Below, one piece after another: positions 45,270-58,554 of a stretch of DNA of 64,000 nt. The DNA lies in NCBI RefSeq assembly GCF_004337985.1, contig NC_043742.1:5383259-5447258 (forward strand), written 5' to 3'. The notes beneath the pieces are model-generated. The model made no database searches and was not told where the DNA came from. It saw nothing but the letters and a program-made list of their open reading frames with translations. The stretch's first letter is position 1. Each line of letters opens with the position of its first letter. The stretch is from Pyricularia pennisetigena. Its lineage: Eukaryota > Ascomycota > Sordariomycetes > Magnaporthales > Pyriculariaceae. The translations under genes and the position numbers were made by a program.

Positions 45270-46586
45270 ACCCTATTATGGCACAGGCGTTTGGGGCATA
45301 TAGGGCTATTATTGTTAAAAAAAACCGTTAAAATTATAAAAAGTTTACCTAATTTCGACAGAATTAGGGCAATTACCTGTATTACTTATATTAAAACCAT
45401 CTTTATTAGGCGTACAAATAAAATCGCACTCCTTATACCTTTTAATATTTTCGATTCTATAAAGGGTAATATAATAACTTTTAAACCTAATCCTTATAAT
45501 AAAAAACCCGTATTTTTGTTATTAATGGACCAAAAATCACGTTTTCGGTGGTCGATCCCATTACGAAATAAAGCCGGACCCACGGTTTTAGTGGTTATAA
45601 AAGGCTTTTTTAAGGTTTTAAAGGCTGTATACGGGTGTTACCCCCTGAATTTTTACTTCGATAGGGGGTACGAAGTAAATACAGACTTGCAAAATTGGTT
45701 TACAAATAAAGGTATTAATTTTAGCATTTCGAATCCCTATGACCACGGCCAAAACGGATTAATGGAACGGTCCGTTAAGGTTATTTTGGATAAATCTCGG
45801 TCTATTATTATAACGGCGGGTTTACCATTATATTTATAATTTTATTTGTTACCTGCTGTGGTTAATTTAATTAACCGTACAGCGGTAATTGATAAAGATT
45901 TAACACTTTACGAGGAATTGTATTCCGAATTCCCACCTGGATTACCGTATAAACCCAATTTAGGGTATTTTCGGGTTATTAATACTGTATACCAAGCTAT
46001 TATACCGCTGGAAAACCGCCAAAAATCTAATAAATTGGTGACCCGCACCGAAACGGTGACATTTTTAAGTCATTTATCAAATTTTACAATTTTGGTTTAC
46101 GCACCCGCTAAACGGGCCGTATATAGAACCTTTACCGTAAAAATTATGAAGGGTATAACCGCTGAAAACTTGGTTATTCCAGGGGAAACGTTAAAAATTC
46201 TAAAGGGGGAAAATACAAATTTAAAGGGGGATTTTAATTTTGAACCTAAAAACGAAATTAATAGCGTTCCAGCGGATAATTATCCCCTAAAAAACTATGA
46301 AAATATAGGGTATTTACCACCTGTTACAGGGTATTTACCACCGGTTACAAAGCAGTTACCACCCGTTACAGGGTATTTAAACCCTGAAAATACAGTGCCC
46401 GCCAGGCCTGTACAGCCTACCGTTCGCCCCCCAAAACCTATAACGGTAGCGGTACCTAATCCAGTATTTAAAACAACGGAAATTCCGGTATTTTCAGCAT
46501 TTGAAATACAAAATATGGAGTTATATTCGCAATTCGAAAACCCAAATTTAATGGATATAAATTACGTGCATTATTTTTGTTTTTAA
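45270..46586 (+). pseudogene. copia integrase remnant
   Basis: Starts with a RRLGHIG-like zinc-binding stretch. The core follows: FLLLMDQKSRFRW (first acidic residue), FYFDRGYEVNTDLQNWF (second) and GINFSISNPYDHGQNGLMER (usually G..E.S.P..P.QNG..ER). The first frame stops at 45839, and the next opens at once and runs to 46586 through the C-terminal domain and a proline-rich repeat (YLPPVTG, about 46310-46380). Confidence 0.8.
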
Positions 46587-46619
46587 GTTAAAAAGAAAAT
46601 AAAAAAAGCCCATTAAAAA

Positions 46620-48260
46620 CGGTGAATTGAATAGTTACTAATAGGCTTTAAATAACCCTAAAAATGCTAAATGGTTAGCTGTTTTAGCGTTTAAATTCGA
46701 CCAAATCGTTATTGCAAAAATGTTCCGTTTTATCCCTAAATTTAAAATGCCTACAGGCCGTAAACTCGTTTTTACCCGGCCGGTATTTAAATCAAAAAAG
46801 GATAAAAATAATAAACCTATAAAATATAAAACTAGGTTTTTTATTAGGGGTTTTTTACAGGTCAAAGGCCTAAATTATATCGAAATTTTTATCAGCATTA
46901 ATATACTAATTAACTGGCGTATATTATTAGCTATAACTAATGCACAAAATTCGGAGGTAAAACTAATCGGTTTTATCGGTGCGTTTTTAAATAGTGACCT
47001 TACCGACGTAAATATATATTTGCAAATTTTAAACGGTTTTAACGAATGGGGTAAAATTTGTACCCCTACCACCGTTAAGATTTTAGTGGAAATGGGTTAT
47101 AATCCGATAAATTTGCAGGCTATATAGTTGGAAAAAGCGTTATACGGTTTAAAACAGGGTCCAAAAAATGGTAAAACAAATTCAAAACCCTATTGTTTAA
47201 AAAAGGTTTTAAGCCGTTAATCTCTAGTCCCGCTGTTTCTTATAACGTTAAATCCAAATATTTTATCGTTCCCTTTGTAAACAATTACCTGCTAATAAAT
47301 CCTAAATTGCAATTTATTGAGGATTTAAAAGCCCGTTTGAATAAGGTATACGCTTTGGAAAATAGGGGTTTTGCAACCTATTTTTTAGGCGTTCAAATGA
47401 TAAAGGATAGGCTTAAACGCCTATTTTGGCTTTATTAAAATCAATATATAAAGGAAATATTAGCAACGTTCGGATTAATTGATTGCAAACCTATATTTAT
47501 TCCCTTATAACCGGGTTTGCTAAAATATAGCGGGGGTAAACCCGTAAATGCGTTAAAAACTAAATTATTATAACGTATTATCAGCACCCTTATGCATTTA
47601 ATATTATTAACGCGCCCGGATATCGGTTTTGCGGTTTAATAATTTTTACGTTTTTTAATAAAAATTACTATAATCCATTTGACGGCAGCTAAAAACCTAT
47701 TACGTTATTTAGTGGGTATTAAATCCTTATTTATTTGTTACGGAAATAGAATATTTAAAGCCGAATTACCACCCAATTTTTCAAAAAAGGGTTTTAAAAA
47801 CTTTAAATTACTGGGTTTTAATAATAGCAATTTTACCGGGGCTAGGGAAAATTTAAATTTATGTACGGATATTTGTATACCCTATTTGGGGGCTTTATAA
47901 CGTGGATATGCAGAAAAACTAATATTATAGTTTCAAATATTCCAAAAACCGAAACCGATGCTTTAACGGAAGCCTTGCGTAAAATATAATGGTTTAAAAA
48001 CCTATTTATAAAGATTGGATTACCTATAGAAGGCCCTATTGTAATATTTGGAAATAATATAGGCTTTATAATTAACGCATATAACCCTACGTACCATTAA
48101 GGTATTTAATATACATTATTAAAATGTCACTCCGTACGGGTATTAGTTATAAAAGGATTAATAACCCTAAACAACCTGGAATCGAAGCAAATACCAGCTA
48201 ATAATTCAATAAAACCTTTAACGTTTCCAATTTACAAGATTATTTAAAGTTTATAAAATT
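46620..48260 (+). pseudogene. copia reverse transcriptase and RNase H remnant
   Basis: Motifs in order: KYKTRFFIRGFLQVKGLNY, LLAITNAQNSEVKLIGFIGA (the acidic catalytic residue is lost), FLNSDLTDVNIYLQ, LEKALYGLKQGPKNW, YFLGVQMIKDR, and the RNase H part with LLGFNNSNFTGA. At least five in-frame stops fall where Gln or Trp is expected. Confidence 0.8.
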
Positions 48261-48832
48261 TAAACCCCTAAAAGCTTAGTTTTTACATACTAAATTTTAA
48301 AGTATATAGTTAATTCGTTAGCTAATTATCCATTATATTTCCTTCGTTTGCAAGTATTGGATTTGTATTAGCCCAATATCGGCCGTATTACACGAATTTA
48401 CCCTGTACAGGTTAATTAATAAACAATTTATACCGACCTTATACCAGAAGGTGAATTAAAATTGAAAAAGCTTGTGTTTTGGGCGATTTACGCATTCGAA
48501 ATACCCTTTGTAATATGCTTAATTTGGATTATTACCAACGAATAACCAAATTGATTACCTGGTTTAATAATTAATTACGTGGGTTAATATTATGCAAATC
48601 GGGGGTTCGAATCCGGGGGTTGTTACAACTTTGGGGGTTTTTTCTAATTCGGGGGTTCGTCCATTTCGGGGGTTGCAGGTCGGTATAAAGGGTTTTATTA
48701 TCCAGGGGGTCTATATCGGGAGTTCGAGTCGGGTTGGGATATAAAGGGGATTTCTTTTTGGGGTTTTATTTTGTTATTTTTTATGTACTTTTCTTTTCCG
48801 ACTTTATATAAGTAGTAGCAAAAGAGAGGGGG

Positions 48833-49310
48833 TGTTAGTTATATGCGTTATTGAGCATGTAATGGGTCCACTTTTATTTATATATAAACCACAATAAATA
48901 GTGCCGAAATGGGGCTATTGGGGCTATCAGACTTTTTGCTATATTTTATATATTGCAGGAATTGCGATTTAAAATTAGTAAATGGGGTTTCACCCTGTAC
49001 CGGGTTTAATACCCGGCCTGCATTGACGAATCAGTTACCCTGTGGCGGGTTGCAATTTTCACCAAATTAGCAGATTAGTGCGAACCCAAAAATGGTTTAT
49101 CTGGAAACAAGGGTGTTTTTTTAACAACGTATACAAAATAATTTTTCGGAAAATCGTGTGCGGCACCGATATAAATTAAATCTATTAATCCCAAAATTAG
49201 TGAATTTAATGCATTTAACCCCTGTAATTACAGGTTTTTACAACCCAACTAGCACCACGCCGCACTTAGGCTAATGCCTAAACCCCTGTTAGCAACCCAT
49301 ATTGTTAACA
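48833..49310 (+). mobile_element. 3' LTR of the forward copia element
   Basis: 478 bp, TGTTAGTTATATGCG to ATTGTTAACA, directly after the purine tract. An internal deletion near 49170 relative to the other LTR copies. Confidence 0.8.
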
Positions 49311-49817
49311 AATCGATTCGTTGAATCGTTGATTCGATGAAGGTATAAAGGTAATAAATCTAAGGCTAAGTTGTGAGTTACGTGTTCGAATCCGTAGGTG
49401 CAGATCTTCGATCCGGGTGTCCGGAATGCGGGGTCACGTTATATGATTTGGACTTATTCATGTGACTAACCTGCCGACTTATTGAGCCTAACGGCCTATC
49501 GTGCTTATGCATGCACAGAAAATCTGCGACCACAACGGGATTCGAACCCACGCACTTTAACAACGTATATATAATATAGATTATGGTACGTGCATTATGC
49601 CACTAAGCTAGATTATATATGACGTTTTTGTTTTGTTGTTGAAACTATGAACAAAGACGTGATATATAAAGCTTTGTGTATATAAACGCGTATACGTTTT
49701 ATTTGTTATTTATTTATTTATTCGATGCAGGGTGACTCATGAAATTAGCCCGTGATAGCCGTTATAAAATAATGCAGGGTAGCTAATATAATTAGCCCTG
49801 CGCTAGCCATGTTCACA
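49311..49817 (-). mobile_element. Truncated family-T LTR
   Basis: Same orientation as 39424-40079 but missing its first ~135 bp; it begins abruptly at the end of the copia 3' LTR and ends GTTCACA. It carries the same B box on the minus strand. Confidence 0.75.
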
Positions 49818-52800
49818 CCAAAATCGTAAATATATTATTTTTACCGCAATAATTAACTATTGGGGATTCGTGGGTCCGTTATAAAATTGCCGTAGTTAAA
49901 GATTCCCAATCAAGTAATTAAAAACGGTTTTTATATAATAGCGTACCGGAGGCGTTTATTAAATAAACCGTCATTTATATTATCGTTTCGGCCTCGGGTG
50001 GGAATCGTTTTAAATCCTGTTAAACCGCGTAACGTTCACAGGCGTATACTGGGTTTTGCTTTATTATTTCGTTTTAAAATCATATTATATAAAATTGTTG
50101 AAAAATTAATATTTTTTTCCGGGACCGCCGGTAATATATTTTGTGGTAATATTTAAAGAATACCGACTATAATTATACCGGCTATTGAACGTAATATTAT
50201 CGTTTTTTTTCCTCGTTAATTTTGTCCTATTTTTGTTTCGATAACGCGTCGGGGATTATCGCGTATTTCCCTGGTCGGTATTTTAAAATATAATTAAATT
50301 TGCATAAAATTTTAATTTACCGGATTTATCGTTCCGATACCACCCTCGGTTTTATAAAGTATTCGAACGTTTTATAGTCCGTAAAAATGGTAAAACAAAC
50401 GGATATTATATCATTCCGTTTCCTATATTTGTAAACCATGGACGACCGCGAGCAACTTTTTATCGTAAATAATATAATTACGTTAAACAATCGTTAATTT
50501 CACGGAATAGAATATTACCGGTTTTTATAGCTCGTTTATCCCTTTTTATATTCATACCCCCCCGATGGTTGCGCCGGAATAATCCGTTTTTATTTTCGTT
50601 TCCATTTCGTTATTCTATTGGCCCAATACCGGCGCCTGCAAAAATGTTTATTTAAATATTTTAAAAACGGCGTCCTTTTTTAATATCCATTTAAACGGTA
50701 TTCCTTTCCTAATAGATCGAAATGGTGGCGCCGTTAAACCCGAATACCCGTTTATAAAATCCCGGTAAAAATTGGCGAATTTTAGGAAACCGCGCAATTT
50801 TCGTAATTTCGTCGGGGTTTCCCATTCCTGTATCGCGCGTAATCTTTCCGGATCGGTTTCCACGCTTATATTGGCGTATTTAATAAGCCTAAATTATCTA
50901 ACGGAAACAATTGCGAACGCCTTTTTATCGAAATCCAAATTTAAACCCGCTTTTTTTAATTTTCCCAAAATATAAGTAATTTTCCGTTAATAATCCGTTT
51001 TGGAACCGGACGTATAAATTAAAATATCGTCCAAATATATCAATATATAATCGTCCAATATATTCCCGAAAACGCCGTTAATATATCGCTGGAACGTGGC
51101 CGGGGCGCCCGTTAATCCGAGCGGGTATATTAATTATTCGAATAATCCGAACTTTGAGCGAAAAATTATAAAATATTTATCCTTTTCGGCCACGCGTAAT
51201 TTATAAAAAATTACGCGCACGTTTATTTTAATAAACCATTATACCCCGGATAAAAAACGGAATATTTGTTTAATTATTAATATAAAATACCGGTCGTATA
51301 ATATAATAACGTTTAATATTCTATAATCGACGTATAAACACCATTTTCCATTGGTTTTCCGAATTATTAGGACCGGGGCCGCGGTTAACGACGCGTTTAT
51401 TCGGATTTAATTTTTATCTATTATATCGATTATTTGTCGCCGTAACTCCAATAATTAATCGCGCGGTATATAATATAACCGGCCTTATAATAATAGCGGG
51501 GATTTGCCGTTATTATTTTTTTTGGATCCGGATATAAGAATCCAATTCGCTTTTATACGGGGGTAAAACCGAAATTTTACCGTCGTTAAATAAATTTTCG
51601 AAACCTTTTAATTTTTCGGGTAACGTCGTCGGGGGGCCTGCGTCGTTTTTATTTACCGCCGATAATAATAGGACCCGGGTTATATCCCGTAACAAAATAA
51701 AAACGAATTCCATTTATTCGTTCGTATTTCTTTTTTGTTTTTCGGGCCGTTACCAGGAATATATTACCCATAATTACCGTAAATTTCCTATTTTTGGACA
51801 TAGGGATAATTTCTGTATGAATAACCTTTCAACGGACTCTATTTTTAATTTTTTGAAATTTGGATTAAATACCATTTTTCGGTAGGTTATTTGAAGCAAT
51901 CCCAGGAGCAAATCCTGCGTTAATCCCGGGATTAAATAAAAAAAATATCGGTGCAAATTAGTGTGAACAGGGCTAGCGCAGGGCTAATTATATTAGCTAC
52001 CCTGCATTATCTTATAACGGCTAGCACGGGCTAATTTTATTAGTCACCCTGCATCGAATAAATAAATAAATAACAAATAAAACGTATACGCGTTTATACA
52101 CACAAAGCTTTATATATCACGTCTTTATTCATCGTTTTAACAACAAAACAAATACGTCATATATAATCTAGCTTAATGATATAATGCACGTACCATAATC
52201 TATATTATATATACGTTGTTAAAGTGCGTGGGTTCGAATCCCGTTGTGGTCGCAGATTTTCTGTGCATTTATAAGCACAATAGGCCATTAGGATCAATGG
52301 GCCGTTAGGCTCAATAGGTCGGCAGGTCAGTCACATGAATAAGGCCAAATCATGTGACGTGACCCCGCATTCCGGACATCCGGATCGAAAATCTGCACCT
52401 ACGGCTTCGAACACGTAATTCACAACTTAGCATTAGATTCATCACCTTCATAACTTTCATCGATTTAACGATTCAACGAATCGATTGTGCAACAATATAT
52501 TATCTCTATTACCCGCTACCAGACGGTTATCTGCCATTTCAACGTTCCATCAGACTTATACGTGATCCACCTTTCCCCGCGTTCAAAATTAAGCTTATTC
52601 TATCTCGTAACCTCCTCACAACTAGCCGTCGATATTTACGTCGCAATTACCCATTTCCCATATATCGGTTTATATTCGTCCCGTCACCGTGCCCAACCGG
52701 CGGGCTTATAATACAAAACTTTAATTATTCCTAATTTTTCGGTACAATTTTTATTTGTTACCGCGTAATATTTGTACCTTAAATCCATTTGTGAAATAAT

Positions 52801-53800
52801 AAATTTCGCTAAATTGATTGAAATCGGGATAAAGGATGGTCGCCTATTTATTATAATTTATATTTTTTTAATTATTTTTTCCGATTTATATTTGCTGGTA
52901 TATTATAAAATGGTCGGCGCCCGTCGCGTCGGCCTTCCTATTGGTTAAAATTATAGCCCAAACTTGATTTTTTCCTTTTTCGGGGTCGTTCGGCGTTGGG
53001 CGTATAACCGGCGCGACTTGGTAATTTTGGGCGTAGAAAAAATCGGACCCATAACGGAGGCAGGCCCCTTTTTTACGGCGTTATTAGCATTTTTAAACAA
53101 ATACCTATAAAACCCGATTTTTCTTTTTATTTCCATTTGATTAACGCCTTTTTCGTTTTTTACCAACGTTATAACGGTTTCGGCCAACCTTTATCGTTAA
53201 TACGTTTATTATTATTATATTTTTTTAAATTTATTGGGAAAAAATTTGGAAGGGGGGCGTTCCGTTTTTGGTTAAAACGTTTATCCAAATCGATAATTTT
53301 CAAATCCTGGGCGATATAGCGGTATATAACGATAAATCCGTGGTAAAAATCGGAAACGATATTTTTTTTACCGACGCCTCTTTTATCCGATTAACGACCC
53401 GGAAAGGCAAATAATTAACCCGTGTTTCGTTTAATTATTCGAAACCCCCGACCGCAGTGAAAAAGCGTTTGAATTTTGTAAAAAAATATGCGAATAATTC
53501 GCCGTATCGTATTCGGAATACCTTTCATTCGGCGAAAATTTGGGCTTTTTTATAAAAATCGTCGTACGTGCGCCCCAAATGTTCAATAAAACTTTCGTGG
53601 TTATACCGTCCTCCCGTACCCCCTATTTCGTAAAAAAACGGATTATATTTAATATTATCGTGGTAAAATTAAATTATACATATTCGAATTAATCGCCCTG
53701 GTTTCCGACAAATTTCGCGTCGCGTATTAATTTATACAAAATAATTTATTTCCAAATTAAAAGCGTAACCGGTGCGCCGTTATACGGTGGGGGGTTACGT
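49818..53800 (-). pseudogene. Degenerate Ty3/gypsy gag-pol remnant (minus strand)
   Basis: Read from right to left. A gag zinc-knuckle relic lies near 53100-53000, with the Cys positions now Tyr/Phe. Next come protease-like sequence on both sides of the inserted solo LTR (HRYFFYLIPGLTQDLLLG, about 51940-51890) and the start of reverse transcriptase (LPEKLKGFENLF, about 51630-51590). The thumb follows: DPERLRAIQEWETPTKLRKL, then RGFLKFANFYRDFINGYS (50860-50740). RNase H-like sequence may continue to about 50200. Integrase was not seen, so the element is truncated on its 3' side. Heavily mutated in RIP style; nothing here is functional. Confidence 0.75.
51962..52620 (+). mobile_element. Solo LTR (family T), 659 bp, inserted in the gypsy remnant
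   Basis: Inverted relative to the copies at 39424 and 49311. Starts TGTGAACAGG and ends CCTCACA. Flanks are ATTAG (51957-51961) and ACTAG (52621-52625), a 5-bp target duplication differing by one C/T. A-like box TAGCTTAATGA at 52169-52179 and perfect B box GGTTCGAATCC at 52231-52241 on the plus strand. Confidence 0.82.
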
Positions 53801-53845
53801 AAATCTTTTTTGGGGCGTCATTTTTGCGCGATCGCGCCTGCGTTT

Positions 53846-55712
53846 TAATCTCAGTGCTTAGACTAGACCCCCCTGCTCCGCAGGGTGGACCGAACGCTCC
53901 ATATACCTTTCAACCACATGGCTTTTCGACCAATTACATTGGCCGAAAAAATCGCGCTCGTTCTAATCTGAGGACATTTTGTCGCATTTCGCCGTTCATG
54001 GCGGTACCACCAACGATAATTTGTCGCATTTCGCCGTTTATAACGGTATTATTAATAATATACCTAATATTGCGATATCGATGATAATTATTTTATTAAT
54101 ATGAGGATAATTTGTGATATTTTACCGTTTATAGCGGGTATATATAATATATTCGCATTATAATAGCAAAAGAAAATGGTGTAACTATAATATATAATTA
54201 AATATTTGAATAAAAAAACAAATAAAAATTATAAAAATATATAGTAATTTGCGTTAAATTAACTGGAGTTTGTTAATGATTTGAAAGGCGGCCGCGGTTT
54301 AATAGCTACTGTATATGGAAAGATATTAAAATATTAAATAAAATTCGTAATTTTTCATTATATTTAATTTTTATTCTAAATAATGGTATATAATAGTAGT
54401 TTTAATCAAACTTACAGTTTTTAAAGCTTAGTGAACCTAACACTGCAAAGTGTATGCAATGATTGATTAAAATAAAAGTTTCATTAATATTTTTATATAA
54501 ATTAACATTTTGTTAAGAAATTAAATAATTTACGCAAATATTAGTGAAATGAAATTATTTTTAATTAATACATTCCTTTATAAGTTTGTTAATAAATTTT
54601 AGATAAATTTTTTTTTTATGAATTTTATTCAATTGAATAAAGCATAAAATATAAAAATAACACAAATTTAGCATTTTGTATTACAAAAAAAAAATAAGGG
54701 CCGGTATTATAAATTGGGTTTCATGTTGACGTTTATTTATATACACAATCCACTTTTAGAAATTTTGGTTTTATTAATGTTAAAATTGGTAAAAATATAA
54801 AAACATTTCCATTGCAAAATATATATAAAATTGGATACATTTTACCTATCCGCATATTTAACGGTTAAAATAAATAAATAAACGTACAAAAGTGTATTAT
54901 TATATTAAATATATAAATACTACCCCCCACGTTCAAAAACCACAGGATTTGGCTGCAAAACAAAAATAATATAAAATTAGTTAAATAAAGCAAACAAATT
55001 TATAAAATACACATTTAACATTTTCTATTATTAAACACTTTTTAAAGCCGATATTATAGGCAGGATTGGATTCGGACGTTTGTTTATATGCGTAATCGGA
55101 CTTTTGAAGTTTTGGTTTTATTATCGTTAAAATTGGTAAAAATATAAACGAATTTCGATTGTAAATTATATACAAAAAAGTATATATTTTGCCTATCCGC
55201 CTATTTAATTGTTTATATAATTTAATATATGTACCAAAACTTAGTATAACGATATATAAACATATACGACCCTCCACGTGCAAAAACTATAAAATTTGGT
55301 TAAAAATTAAAAATAATATTAAAAGAAATCGAAAATCGAAAAAAAAATCGAAAAAACAGTACCGCCATAAACGGATTAAGGGCAGGTGGTATCGAATTCG
55401 GCTATTATAGCAAATAATAAAATAAATCGAATTGCTGCTAATAGCGGTATTAAACGCTATTTTCAACGATAATTTATTTTTTCAATATTATGCGTGGTTA
55501 TGGAATAATAAAGGAGTTTCGGTTAAAAAAAGGCCAAAAATACCGCTATAAACGGCGAAAATCGACAAATTGTCCTCAAACCTGAACCAAAACGTTTTTT
55601 GGATAAACCCACAGGTACATTGCAAAACCGCAATTAAACCACGAAGTGGAGCGAAGCGAACGGAGTGGATCAATTGTGGAGTTTTGGGCTTTAGGGATGA
55701 GCCCTGAGACTA
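53846..55712. mobile_element. 1.87-kb non-coding TIR element, copy 1 (Tc1/mariner-like)
   Basis: Starts TA-ATCTCAGTGCTTAGACTAGA and ends GCCCTGAGAC-TA, so the termini are inverted (GTCTCAG.GCT.A) and bounded by TA. The left end is the MITE seen at 38871. The interior is over 75 percent AT with no meaningful reading frame and contains two imperfect ~340-bp units (about 54650-54985 and 54995-55325). Confidence 0.72.
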
Positions 55713-55746
55713 CCTGCGTTTAAAAAATGCAATTGCATTTAAACGA

Positions 55747-57569
55747 TAGTCTCAGTGCTTAGACTAAACCCCCCTGCTTCGCAATGGGGACCGAGCGCTC
55801 CATGTACCTTTTAACCACATGGTTTTTCGACCAATTATATTGGCCGAAAAGATCGCGCTAGTTCTAGTCTGAGGACATTTTGTCGCATTTCGCCGTTTAT
55901 AACGGTATTATTAATAATATACCTAATATTGCGATGTCGCTGATAATTATTTTATTAATATAAGGATAATTTGTGATATTTTACCGTTTATAGCGGGTAT
56001 ATATAATATATTCGCATTATGATAGCAAAAGGAAATGGTGTAACTATAATATATAATTAAATATTTGAATAAAAAAACAAATAAAAATTATAAAAATATA
56101 TTGTAATTTGCGTTGAATGAATTGGAGTTTGTTGATTATTTGAATACCGGCCGCGTTTTAATGACTATTGTATATGGAAAGATATTAAAATATTAAGTAA
56201 AATATGTAATTTTTATTATATTTAATTTTCATTTTAAAAAATGGTATATACTATTAACTTTAATTAAAATTACAGCTTTTAAAGCTTAGCAGACTTAACA
56301 CTGCAAAGTGCATGCAATTATCCATCAAAACAAAAATTTTATTAAAATCTTTATATAAATTAACAATTTGTTAAAAAATCAAATAATTTACGCGAATATT
56401 GGTAGAATGAAATTTTTTTTGATTAATGCATTCCTTTATTAGTTTGTTAATGAATTTTACATAGGCCTTTTTTTATAAACTTTATTTAATTAAATAAAGC
56501 AAAAAATATAAAAATAACACAAATTTAGCATTTTTTATTATAAAAAAATTAAAAGGGCCGGTCTTGTAAATCGTGTTTCACCGTAACGTTTATATATATA
56601 CATGATCCACTTTTACAAACTTTGGTTTTATTAATGTTATAATTGGTAAAAATATAAAAACATTTTAATTGCAAAATATATATAAAATTGGATACATTTT
56701 ACCTATCCGCATATTTAACGGCTAAAATAATTAAATATACATACAAAAATGTAGTGTTATATTAAATATACATGTGCCACACCCTACGTGCAAAAACCAC
56801 AAAATTTGGCCGCAAAACAAAAATGATATAAAATTAAGTAAATATAGCAAAAAGATTTATAAAATACACATTTAACATTTTCTTTTATTAAACAGTTTTC
56901 AAAACCAATATTACAGGTAAAACTCACTCCGGACGTCTTCTTATATATGTAGTCGGCTTTTTGAAGTTTTGGTGTTATTATCGTTAAAATTGGTAAAAAT
57001 ATAAACGAGTTTCGATTGTAAATTATATATAAAAAAGTATATATTTTACCTATCCGCTTATTTAACTGCTTATATAATATAGTATATGCACCAAAACTCA
57101 GTATAATGATAAATAAATATATACGACCCTCCACGTGCAAAAAATTATAAAATTTGGTCAAAAAATAATAATAATATTAAAAAAAATGGAAAATCGAAAA
57201 AAAATCGAAAAAACAGTACCGCCATAAACGGATTAAGGGCAGGTGGTATCGAATTCGGCCATTATAGCAAATAAAAAAATAAATTAAATCGCTGCTAATA
57301 GCGGTATTAAACGTTATTTTCAACGATATTTGATATTTTCAATATTATACGTGGTTATGGAATAATAAAAGAGTTTCGGTTAAAAAAAGGCCAAAAATAC
57401 CGCCATAAACGGCGAAAATCGACAAATTGTCCTTAAACCTGAACCAAAGCGTTTTTTGGATGGACCCACAAGTACATTGCAAAACCGCAATTGAGCCACG
57501 AAGTGGAGCGAAGCGAACGGAATGGATTAATTGTGGAGCTTTGGGCTTTGGGGATGAGCCCTGAGACTA
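55747..57569. mobile_element. 1.82-kb non-coding TIR element, copy 2
   Basis: Collinear with copy 1 over its whole length, in the same orientation, 34 bp downstream of it. Termini GTCTCAGTGCTTAGACTA and CCCTGAGAC with TA on both sides. The word TTTAAACGA flanks it on both sides (about 55737 and 57570), hinting at a longer duplication. The same pair of internal ~340-bp units is present. Confidence 0.75.
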
Positions 57570-57895
57570 TTTAAACGATACGTTTTTCCAATATCGCGAT
57601 GCTCGCGACCAGGTTTTGGTAAAAATCGTGGGTTTCCCCTCCCGGGCCTGCTGTTAATTTGGCCATTGTCGTGTTTAAATCAAATATTAATAAATATTAT
57701 AAGGTAAACTAATGGCCTAGGGACCGTTAAATATTTTTATTAATATTATTACTAACATAAGGGGGGGAGAAGGAAGGAAAAGGTGTGTGTCCGGGTCGTG
57801 GTAATATCCTCCCCTTTATATATTGTCTTTAACCCGCTTTTGTATCTTATTACGTGATACGTGCCTTAGGCACGAATCCATAACATTAATTTATA
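57570..57895. other. Unassigned AT-rich stretch with a pyrimidine/purine block
   Basis: Contains a purine-rich run at about 57760-57800, then sequence that on the minus strand begins TGTTATGGATTCGTGCC, which could be an LTR start. Not enough to name it. Confidence 0.35.
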
Positions 57896-58554
57896 ATTTT
57901 CCGCGAATGAAAATACCCGTTTCGATAACTTTTTACCTATTCCGTCATTCAAAATTAAATTATCAGGTGGATTAAAGGATGCGGTAACGGGTATAGTTTC
58001 CGGGTTACCATTAAGATTAGTGGAATTACCGCTTTTTAGGGTAAATCGGGTATTTAACTGTTAAATTATCCTTCAAATTAATCTATTTGCGTAATAAACG
58101 CTTTTAATTATAGGTTTTAAACCGGTAATTTAGCGGGTAAAACTTCGTTTGTGCAGGCTTTAAACCCTTTATCTGTTAAAACTGGGCCTAGAAAACCCGA
58201 TATAGGGCTACTTTCCATTGTAAAATAATCTAAACTATAATTGAAATTCGCTAATTTATAATTAAAATTAAATAACCTAATCGCTTAAGAGTAAATACCG
58301 TATTAAATTTAGGATTTATTATACCGTTTACCTGTTAACGGGTATAGGCCTGTAATTACTAATTACAGGATTTATTGCTATTTTCATTGGTCGAAATCCA
58401 TTAAAATACACGGTCAAAATCCCTGAAATCCACAATTAGCGGTGCCCTAATATTTATACCAATCCAAATGCACGTAACGAATTCATTTCGTCAAATGGGT
58501 GCAGGGTAATTTACAGGGTATCGTGCAGGGTAACGTGTGAATATCGTGCAGGGT
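57896..58554 (-). mobile_element. Inverted fragment of the copia leader and gag start
   Basis: The reverse complement matches 42720-43380, including CACCCATTT near 58495 and the AAACGGGTATTTTC region near 57920. It ends exactly where the inverted TIR element begins. Confidence 0.7.

Larger units (their letters stand above)
41038..49310 (+). mobile_element. Degenerate Ty1/copia LTR retrotransposon, order gag-PR-INT-RT-RH
   Basis: 5' LTR 41038-42167 (interrupted), interior 42168-48832 and 3' LTR 48833-49310. The purine tract AAAGAGAGGGGG sits directly before the 3' LTR. Protease-, integrase- and reverse transcriptase-like stretches appear in copia order, each cut by TAA/TAG. The sequence is AT-rich with TpA in place of CpA, the RIP pattern. 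The 3' LTR lacks about 80 bp present in the other copies. Flanking pentamers differ (TATTA left, AATCG right), so the present ends are not those of one clean insertion. It cannot encode active proteins. Confidence 0.85.

Noticed and set aside
49311..52620. The two family-T copies as LTRs of the gypsy element between them
   Set aside because: They are in opposite orientation, one is truncated, and the right copy has its own 5-bp target duplication.
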